Positions 55,804-64,000 of a stretch of 64,000 nucleotides of DNA are shown in pieces. Source of the stretch: Endomychus coccineus (taxonomy: Eukaryota; Arthropoda; Insecta; Coleoptera; Endomychidae); contig OY294069.1 in NCBI GenBank assembly GCA_958510875.1, forward strand, positions 180,899,112 to 180,963,111, read 5' to 3'. Position 1 is the stretch's first letter. Each line of letters opens with the position of its first letter. The notes under the pieces were generated by a model that was not told the DNA's origin, did no database searches, and worked only from the letters and a program-made list of their open reading frames with translations. Made by a program: the position numbers and the translations under genes.

Positions 55804-57545
55804 ACATCTAGTCCTAGGACCTTCATATAGCAATATAAAAGAATGCGAAAAAATATGCTTAACGTAAACTCTTGCTGTTGACTGCAGAGCCACACTGTTC
55901 GGGTCATACAACAAAGGGGTTTCAAGAGTCGCGGAAGGAACAACACCCTTAGGTGTATGAGAAGAGACGTGAACTGAACAATTGAATATAATCAATGACT
56001 GTACTAAACTCGAGGAAGCGATTACTTTGGGAAGGATATATATATATTATCTAGAAAACGCTTTTAAATCGCTTAATATAGAGTTATATAGAAAATATGT
56101 GTATTATTGGTATTAACAATTACCATTTACTTACGATACTTATCTCTACATTTCAATTGAATTCCTTATCAAGAAATAACAGTTCAAGTAGAGGCCCTAG
56201 CTATTTCCTGCGAGATATACTGTGAACCGACACAACTAAGATAGCTATAGAATAATTGTCACCGGAAATTATTCGAGGTTTTCGCTATCGCTTCAGAGAA
56301 ATACCAACAACTGCCGACCACAACGATATGCTCTGAAAATGCAACTTGTTATTAGAGTGCCGTAAAACGGCACTCTGCAATCAAGTAGATATTAACGCGA
56401 GATTAAATCAAATTTCAATAATTCATCGAGATACCGAAACTTTATGCAATCATTAGTAAAGTATTCCCACACCCACTGGAATACCAATTGCATTGCCAAA
56501 ATACATGAATTCCTTATAACATTGAATAAACTTTTTTTTATATTCTTGAGAGTTTTGGCACTTAAGTTTGACTTTATGGAAATCCTGTGGAAATTTTTGG
56601 CAGTTTTCTGGGCAATTCACAAAAATTTTTGTGGAAATATTTAGAATTATCGTTGAAATATTCGGAATTTTTAACAATTTATACTTGCTTCTCTGCAGCT
56701 ATTTGATGAAAAGAGTTCATGTCAACAAACTTGCTACTATTCCAGAGCTATAAAGTCTTTCATATTCATGCTCGGAATCACCACCAACAGCACCCTCCCA
56801 AGGGATGATCATGTGAGGTCCATTGCGAAAACCGATTCACAAAAACTCATATAATAGTGTGATTCAATTCCAAGGAATTTTGAAAGAACTGAAGACCACT
56901 TGAAAATGGTTAAGTCTTATTAAATCGTAATACGCCTGGAGAAAGTATGGTGATGAAGCTGAACCTGCTGACCATAATTTAACTAGGCTTTATTAATTCA
57001 TTGTCATTGATGGGAAGGAAGCTGTTTAGACGAACTGCCATAATTATGACATAAATGTCACTCGGTTCATTCGAGTGTTTCTTTGTTCGAGCTTAAAATT
57101 ATCTCACACTACCACATAAGAGAAAGGGAAAGCGTGTGTGCATCACTGCATCTACTACTACTTGGCTTTCAAACTCATCATTTCAATCGATTGTGTTAAT
57201 CTCTATTTTTCCATTCGGTTCAATCGGGAAATAATACGATTTCACTAATTTACACAATATTATAATTCGAATGGAATTCTTTTTCATGTGATAAAAAACG
57301 ACAAGAACCTACTTTAATCCGGTTCAATATCACCTCGGGGGCCATTAAAATTCGTCGGCGTCTTTCTTCTTCTTTAGTCAGTGTTAATTATGTAGAATTT
57401 TTCAATTTTTGGATTGATAGTTCACTGAAAAAAGTAACAATGTTTTTTTTTAGATATGAGCGTAATCTATGAACAATTTTCACGCAAACACTAATACTTT
57501 AAGAGAAAGCAATCAACATCGAGCTCCAAAATCGTGAACGAGCGA
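55804..57545. other. No recognised gene
   Basis: AT-rich; a short TATATATATAT run near 56038. No coding signal supported. Confidence 0.4.
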
Positions 57546-58240
57546 CTATATGGCAACAGGAGACTTGCTTGCCTACGCAACACATGTATGGCTGAAATCT
57601 ATAGACAATCATGTGGAATCTCTAGCTGTAGCATTGGTTATCTCCAAAGCATTTGACCGAGTCTGGCACAAGAGCTTTGTGAAACTTCCGTCTAATGGTT
57701 TCCTGCCTCAATTTAGTCGCTCACTATCGACTTTTCTCTCAGTTAGATCACTCCATGTGGTGGTTGACGAAGTATCTTCCGATACAATGGCTATCACCGC
57801 TGGTGTTCGACAAGGATATGTCTTGGTACCAATCTTGTCTCTGATCCATATCAACGATCTGTTGGAATCCAGTAGAGTTTGATGAAACCAATACTCAAGT
57901 TTGTATTTTCTCAGGAAGGAGGTTGTCACAAGCCCTAATATGATGATATAACAGCACTCTACAAGGTACGATCGTGTGAGGTTCATTGTGAAACTTGGTT
58001 TTCTCTTCCATGCCAATAGCTACTCAACTGTCCAGCAGCTCATCAAGATCTACAAAGCGCAACCTGTCCCGGGGTGCTATTCAGATCTTTGGAGGTCAGC
58101 TCTCAAACATATGCTGATACTCTTATATACCTTTCAGAAGAGAGCACTTACTAATTCATTGACCTCTCTAGAACATGGTAGAAAGGTGGGCGATGTCTCC
58201 TTATAGTCCATGGTCGATGCTTTTCAGAGACTTTGACGTT
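57546..58240 (+). mobile_element. Non-LTR reverse transcriptase relic (jockey-like)
   Basis: ATGDLLAYATHVWLKSIDNH, ALVISKAFDRVWHKSFVKLP and ITAGVRQGYVLVPILSLIHI (damaged GVPQGSVLSPTLF) give the RT middle. The catalytic DD box is lost in a gap near 57890-57970. Then FLFHANSYSTVQQLIKIYKA, LWRSALKHMLILL and FQKRALTNSLTSLEHGRKV are the usual thumb and end. Two or more frameshifts. Confidence 0.85.
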
Positions 58241-58377
58241 ACATTAATTTTGATATTTGTTCCAGGTCAGTTGTTTGTTTTGACTGGACTGTCTATATAA
58301 ATAAAACCGTCGAACGAATTTCAACATAAATAGGATCCAATTTTTTACAATAAAGCGACCGGAACTGCCAACATTAT

Positions 58378-58470
58378 GGATAAAAATTAAATACCCTTAT
58401 CCCCTAAAAATACTATTGAAGTACTGAGGACCTTTCGGCTACCAAGTAGCCATCATCAGAGTAAACCGAC
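58378..58470 (-). repeat. Solo PLE family A terminus with intact hammerhead
   Basis: A single family A terminal repeat, from the AAATACCCTTATCCCCTAAA edge to GTAAAC, with no second arm and no coding debris next to it. The bases after 58470 (CTTCAGGCCTAGTGGCTGAG) are unrelated to other copies. Confidence 0.85.
58421..58465 (-). ncRNA. Hammerhead ribozyme, PLE family A, best copy
   Basis: Minus strand: UUUACU, CUGAUGA, U, GGCUAC-UUG-GUAGCC (six perfect pairs), GAAA, GGUCCUC (cleavage triplet CUC), AGUAC. Stem I pairs UACU with AGUA perfectly. All invariant core residues are present. The stem III segment AGGUCCU is self-complementary except for the central U.U. Confidence 0.82.
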
Positions 58471-58484
58471 CTTCAGGCCTAGTG

Positions 58485-59134
58485 GCTGAGGCGTGACCAT
58501 CAGGCAAAAACAATGCACATCAATTCAAAATCGAAATTGATGCGAGGTGAATATTTTAAACATAGGCAACGATTTAGATGCAAACTTGTACATGTTTAAC
58601 ATGACGCCTATTAGCATAAAGAAAATAAGGCAATTCATTTATTATGGTAATGATGATTTGATCTGGGCCAGAATATTATAGTTCGTTTGAAATAACGAGA
58701 ACAATCTGTTGAGAAATTATTTGAGCATTAGCGTTGCAATGGTTATTATTACTGAAATGATTTTCATATCAAGTCGTTTGAAGATTTCCTGGGTGGTACA
58801 GCCTGGAGCTTTTAATTTTAGCTCGGTTTTTAATTCGACTTCGTTAAATATTAATTTGGATTCTGTACGTAGAAGTGACGGCGAGAAAGTTTTATTGATG
58901 TTTACAAATTCTCGTTTCCTTCTCGTCATTATTAGTCTCATGTTTAATCAGTTCAATAGAACGTGTAACAAGAAAATATCTAAACCCAATATACTATCCA
59001 CAAAACAAGATATTCAATTCATATGATATGTTTGATATTATAATTAATATAAGTGTAATTGAATAAAAATACAATTATGATTAAATGAAAAAACAATTAC
59101 TTTGTTTGTATACCACTCTTAATAATAACATGGA
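58485..59134. other. No recognised gene
   Basis: A 105-codon plus-strand frame (58709-59026) and its antisense partner have no recognised family or splice context. GGCCTAGTGGCTGAGG at about 58476-58491 faintly resembles an RNA polymerase III A box, too weak to call a SINE. Confidence 0.35.
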
Positions 59135-59177
59135 TACGTTACAATAGTTTCAACACCGAAGTGCCATAATCAAACAG
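59135..59177 (-). ncRNA. Degenerate hammerhead, PLE family D-like
   Basis: Minus strand: UUGAUUA in the CUGANGA position, GGCAC-UUCG-GUGUU stem, GAAAC, UAUUGUA, ACG. Two core changes (C3U, G8U). Related to the 27.9/29.3-kb termini by GAAACUAU and ACG. Confidence 0.45.
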
Positions 59178-59855
59178 ATATAAAATTATGAAGGAAACAA
59201 TAAACATTTCAAGTATAAATAGGAACTAAAGTACAATAGGGTCAATGAGATTACAATTAGTCGAGGAAATAAAGCATTTCACCTTCCAAAACAGTGCAGT
59301 TGGATAGATTGAGATGCAGTTTTCTGCATTCAGAAAATAATTTAGAAATGTTATTGCATTCCTACAGCCAAAAAAAGCATTTTTTTGAATTGAATAAGTA
59401 AAACTGACTCATTTTTGGGATCGCTGAGCACGAATATGCTATCAAAAAAAAAACAAGGTCCCCTTGAACCTTCCCCGGGGTATCCGGGGGTCCTAACGCC
59501 CTGGACATCGATGAATTTCATCAAACATTATTTTTTAATGATTCTCAACTTTTCGAGATGTGATATAAAGGTAGCTAATGATGATAACGACATGCAAAAA
59601 CCCTCCTGCAATACTTGGTGGTACCCGGACACCGGATATCTATATCTTCTAGGAATTTGTTAATTTTTCTTCATAACATGTAACAAATTCTGGCTCTCAA
59701 AATACCGGATCACGATTATGAAATAAATATACATGGCAGAAGAGACCTTAGAGTTCGAGAATGTACCTGAAAAACTCCTGGTTCAAGATTGAATTTGTTA
59801 TTATAGTGAAATATTCCTAGAACATGACGTAGATACGCAGGGCCCCAGAGACCCG
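59178..59855. other. No recognised gene
   Basis: Contains a C/G-rich patch CCCCGGGGTATCCGGGGGTC at about 59474-59493. Class unknown. Confidence 0.35.
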
Positions 59856-60230
59856 GAAACATCCCCAGGTAATTTGTAGAGCATTGAGAGTGTCATAATC
59901 GTAATCGGCGAAATTTTCTGTTGATTGGTCTCTGAAAGACCATCTATTTTCAGTTCATTTATTGCCTTAGTTATTTTGGTAGTACTCTGCAAACCACTGT
60001 TAATAATACCCCAAACTGCTTCACTTTTATCATCAGCGGTGTTTGAATACCATCAAAATAATCGCGTTTTGAAGCAACGATAGCTTTTTGATATGACTTT
60101 TCATATGTTTTATAAATATTATCATCTATCATATTATTGGAAGCCATTTTACATCTGTATATATCTTTCAAAATACCTGAAGCCTTTTTATTTCTGGTGT
60201 GATCCACAGTTTTTTTTACGGAACCGGTCT
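59856..60230 (-). mobile_element. Non-LTR ORF2 relic, pre-RT linker
   Basis: Minus strand: NIYKTYEKSYQKAIVASKRD and YFDGIQ, then after a 1-base shift NTADDKSEAVWGIINSGLQS and NELKIDGLSETNQ. This lysine-rich helix, (S)xDKxxxxWxIIN motif and following region is the linker between endonuclease and RT in jockey/CR1-type elements. No RT follows. Confidence 0.72.
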
Positions 60231-61954
60231 CAACAGGACGATTTTAGTAAGGGAATCAAATATCAATATAATATGCTAAGATTTTTTCACCCCCTTTTTA
60301 AAGATGTTTAGCGACCCCTGAAACCTCCTAGAACCCATTTTGGAGGGTCAATTTTCATTTTTTCATAAATAAAAATTAACTTAAAAAAGGGTTAATTTAA
60401 CGTCTAGGGGTGAAGGATAGGCCACAGCAGCTTAGCTCAACCCTTACGAATGATCCACGTCGGCCACAGAACATCATGCAAAAAGAATTTTTTCTTAGAA
60501 AGGGCCAAATTCCACAGCTTATTGACTGGACTATTGGTGTGAAGCACGTTCAGGCATGCTTGTCTTTACAAGCGTAAGTGTGGAAGAATGTCCACCCTAT
60601 TGGTTGAATCAGATTTTGCTTTTTTTGACGTGTTCTGTTCTGTCTTATTAATAAGGAATACAAAATAGTTCAACGAACATCCGGTACGGCAAATCGTCAT
60701 TTATGACAGATAAAGTGTTTATTGAGTTCGTGGATAAAATTATGCATGATGGCTACCGTTTTCGTATCTGCGATCGTATTAACTATTAAAAATGATGGAA
60801 TATTTTAATTAATCAATGAATATGTTAAATATATTACATTGCCACGATGTTGAATGCAATCGTTTGTGCATCCGGTTGCTTGATAAAATATAAATATAAA
60901 GCCGTAAAGATGAATTAATTAGAAGTAATTATTAAGAAAACACGTTCCTTGATTCATCTAAAAATATAAAACAAATAATCCATCTCTGGTAGCCGCCAAT
61001 TTTCCATCCAACGTACGCTTTTCGAAGTGCTTATGTGCATGTGCGAATCAGGATCGGCTTCAGGATGGGCTCACCAAAGCCTATTGAAAATAATAAATAT
61101 ACATAGTTGATTTCCGCAATCAAATGATCCTGGGTTATTTGTTGTTATGAGAGCAAAATAATAACTTCAAAGGATGAATCCTGAAAGCAACAAGATCAGA
61201 ACACAATAGACCAAATGGTCCCGGTGGAGAGATCGACGTTCGGCCCAGTCACAAGAACCCTAAACCTAGAAAGATTGCAATTTACATCCCGAAATTTCCA
61301 ACCTGAAAGCAGAGTATCACGGCCATGGTAAAGCTCTGACAACTTACTAATATGAAGCTATTATTTCAAGAACTCGTATTTTTCTTAATAGTACGTCCAG
61401 ACTATCTCAGTCTACTTAAAATTAAATCATATCTCTACAGCTTATAACGGACTAAGAATTATACAAAAATATAATACAATAGACGATTATACTAATCCTC
61501 CATCTCCGGTCTGTAAACCTATTGTCCTGAAGATGATAACATTGAACTCCGACTCTGCTCTCGTACATAATCAACAAATTGTGCACTTACGTGTGAGTAA
61601 CAACACACATCCATCAAGGTCATCTACATTCCAGGAATTATGACCGGCGCCCGCGAATTGTATTTAAGAAATTTATTGTTAAGCGAGTAAAGTTCGCGGC
61701 ATCCATTTCACCGCTACATTTCATGACATAAGACTGGTTTACTCCAACATTCTATACCATCTACTATTCGGTTAAGATGTGTGAGTACGATTAAGTTTGC
61801 GACTTCAATCGGTAAATCTAGATTAGTCTTGATCTTGTTGTATATAATAGATTTTAGTGGAAGAAAAATTACAAGCCGCTGGTCCATAAAAAAAGGTATA
61901 TCCTTAGCTTTAAGTTTCTTTTTCATCGATATTTCTACCACGAGCATATAGGAA
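60231..61954. other. No recognised gene
   Basis: AT-rich; a 77-codon minus-strand frame at 61714-61947 is unrecognised and not supported as a gene. Confidence 0.4.
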
Positions 61955-62385
61955 AATGAAATACCTGACCATTTCCTTTCGCCTCAGGTTGTGTCCTGTT
62001 CATTCCAAGGATGTTGTTGTGTGGTATAATAATTGTTAACAGATTCTGCTCCTCCAAAACCAATCATCTTTGATCCTTCTTCTGTGTCTTAAGGAAACCA
62101 GCGAACCCATACATAGAGAAGACCTGACATTTTCCTTTCACCTCTCGTTGTGCCTGCTAGTTCTCCTCTTCTTGTGTATCTGAAGGAGGCCTAGAAGATT
62201 CTTATACTTGGGAGAGACTGAAATACCTGGCATTTTCCTTTCACCTTTGGTTGTGCTCTCTAGTTATAAGAATGCCGTCATGTGGTGTAATAATTGATAA
62301 TAATTCCTGCCCCTTCTAAAACAATCCCCCGTTATCACCCTGTATCCTTCTTATGTGTCTAAAGAATAACTGGAAGATATATAGA
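61955..62385 (+). repeat. Degenerate tandem repeat, three units
   Basis: Units start at about 61958, 62122 and 62223 with the phrase ACCTGACATTTTCCTTTCAC. The first and third share a longer body (GTGTGGTATAATAATTG, CCTTCTTCTGTGTCT). The middle unit lacks part of it. Confidence 0.7.
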
Positions 62386-64000
62386 ATTATTTCTATGAAT
62401 CAGTGCTAAACAACTCTCCCGAGGAACATTGTTCCCCTCCGATTTCGGAACCCTTCCGTTAATACGCATATAAGATAATATCATTTAACGCAGAAGCACC
62501 TTATTTATTCTAGAATGTTATTATATTGCGCACGTAATTGCATAATATATCATTAATGACGTGCTTAGTAGTTATTATAATAGTCCTTCCGTTCGTTCGA
62601 ACTAAGAAAAAACGTTGAGAAGTTGACTCACATTTTTCCACCATCGACTATTGCTCTTACAAAGAATGCAAGAAAAACACAAGTTTGCAAGGTAATTTGA
62701 TTGTTGAACCGGTTCATCTAATGTGGCATTATTCAACATTCCATTCATGGATGAGTGCATCTCAGACGGCTGGAGAAATAAATACCTACCAGTGCCCCAA
62801 ACAAACAATCAACCAAAGGATGAGCATCCTCGATCAATATTTTTATTGAAAAATACTCGATAGGATTCGATGAGAGGTACTCGATAGTATACAGTGCCCT
62901 TTCATGAAATTTAAATTTGCATCCGAGGAACAGCAACAGCTCATTCAATCCTGTCAAGATTATTTTCACTCTGTATTGAGCGTTTTAATTTGGCATAGAA
63001 TAGAAAAAACAGCCACATCAACACTTTTGTTCTCCGATATTGAAAAAGAATATGAGTATAAGAAGTGTTTATAGTTAATGAAACAGTTTACTTGACTAGG
63101 AGAAAAATACTTTGGATTTTCGAATCAATTACAGAATGGTAGAAACATTATTGAACCAATTCTAAATCATGTTACTGCTAAAAGCCAGCCGAAAATTTGC
63201 ATAACGTTGGTTTCCTTTAGAAACATAGATGTTGTGTTCAGAATGAATGAACGCTCTTCATACGAAGAACTTATGCGCTGTTTATCATAAAAAATTCACA
63301 AACAACGTTAAAAATGTCGAATTGTAGAAAAACGCCGTAACACATCCTGCCGCAATGTCAAGTCTACCGGCCGCGTTAAAATTAGAAATTCTATTTGGAT
63401 AGTAAATTTAACTTTTATCAAGTTTTTTATAGTTCCACGACCAGTATCTGTAAAAGGAAATCCCATAACAGGCTCAACGTGGGTTGTTGAATTCATACTT
63501 GTTTCTATACTTGCCTTTATAATGCTCGCCATTTTTGAGACAATGGCCGTAATCAAACTGATCAATGAAACGCTGATCTAAACGTGCCGATTCATAACGA
63601 CCTTCTTATTAAACAGTAAGACTATTAAATAATCGGACAGAAACAAGGCGGCCTCTTTTGTCGTTCGTTTTATAGACTTAGCTAATGAATTGAATCTTTT
63701 TTCGATTCTGTGCGTTTACTCTTTAGAGGAATCTTTACGAACGGAACTGATTCAATTAAACTAAGATTTATGTCATTCTTTCGATCAGTGATTGAAGATG
63801 GAGGTTTTCCACCACATTTGAGATAATGTTTCTTTAGGAAAAAGATACACTATGAAGAAATTCGTTACAAAGAAAGTTTAACACTTAAATGAAAAAACTA
63901 TTCACTAATTCAACACATTACATGTAACAATGTAGTTTCTTCACGAAGATATTACGAAATACTAATTTACAACAAAAAAGGCTAATCTAATCTTAATTAA
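62386..64000. other. No recognised gene
   Basis: AT-rich sequence to the window edge; no supported coding, RNA or repeat feature. Confidence 0.4.

Noticed and set aside
58476..58491. tRNA-derived SINE head
   Set aside because: Only a weak A-box-like stretch; no B box at the right distance.
58709..59026. 105-residue plus-strand protein with a membrane-like helix
   Set aside because: No recognised homologue, no promoter or splice support, and an equally long antisense frame suggests low information.
61714..61947. 77-residue minus-strand protein
   Set aside because: No family recognised, no splice or polyadenylation context; chance frame length in AT-rich DNA.

Overview
This is an AT-rich stretch of an animal nuclear genome, almost certainly an insect. 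Three split protein-coding genes with GT-AG introns sit in a much larger mass of decayed transposable elements. The insect call rests on a clear orthologue of the Hippo-pathway gene expanded, which has the insect-style FERM domain, a TSGIVS degron and PPxY motifs, and on a mariner / Penelope / non-LTR repeat landscape. The exact order is not visible; a beetle would fit but this is a guess. No rRNA, tRNA, CRISPR or bacterial features were seen.

Genes: (1) the last coding exon of an SLC25A29-like mitochondrial basic amino acid carrier, minus strand, 1644-2488; (2) an SLC3A2/4F2hc-like amino acid transporter heavy chain, plus strand, three phase-compatible exons at 14819-15023, 21165-21295 and 22832-24352, predicted 618 aa; (3) expanded (ex), minus strand, three coding exons at 54808-55036, 33804-34928 and 30256-32042, predicted 1046 aa, with a 20-kb first coding intron. 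The three genes have no obvious functional link beyond two of them moving amino acids (plasma membrane versus mitochondrion).

Repeats: at least five families of Penelope-like element (PLE) termini occur, most as inverted pairs, and most carry a hammerhead-ribozyme signature (CUGANGA, stem II, GAAA). The segments that would form stem III are short self-complementary palindromes, as expected for the small hammerheads reported from PLEs that cleave as dimers. The best cores are at 58421-58465, 36858-36901, 19064-19110, 19201-19247, 41628-41670 and 43746-43787. One PLE (41543-43798) has a long open RT + GIY-YIG frame, and it has jumped into an older, different PLE with a 9-bp target duplication. 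Other elements include two mariner-type elements with paired TIRs and TA duplications (17538-18950, 32428-33330), mariner relics, a Helentron-type fragment (46658-48181), a hAT-like element with an 8-bp duplication (50598-51331) and many non-LTR fragments. A near-identical 340-bp tandem repeat (48946-49865) and several foldback elements are also present.

Layout: 0-14 kb carrier exon plus PLE, mariner and LINE debris; 14.8-24.4 kb heavy-chain gene with an element-packed intron 1; 24.4-30 kb debris; 30.2-55.1 kb expanded, whose introns hold most of the intact-looking elements; 55-64 kb further debris and unrecognised AT-rich sequence.
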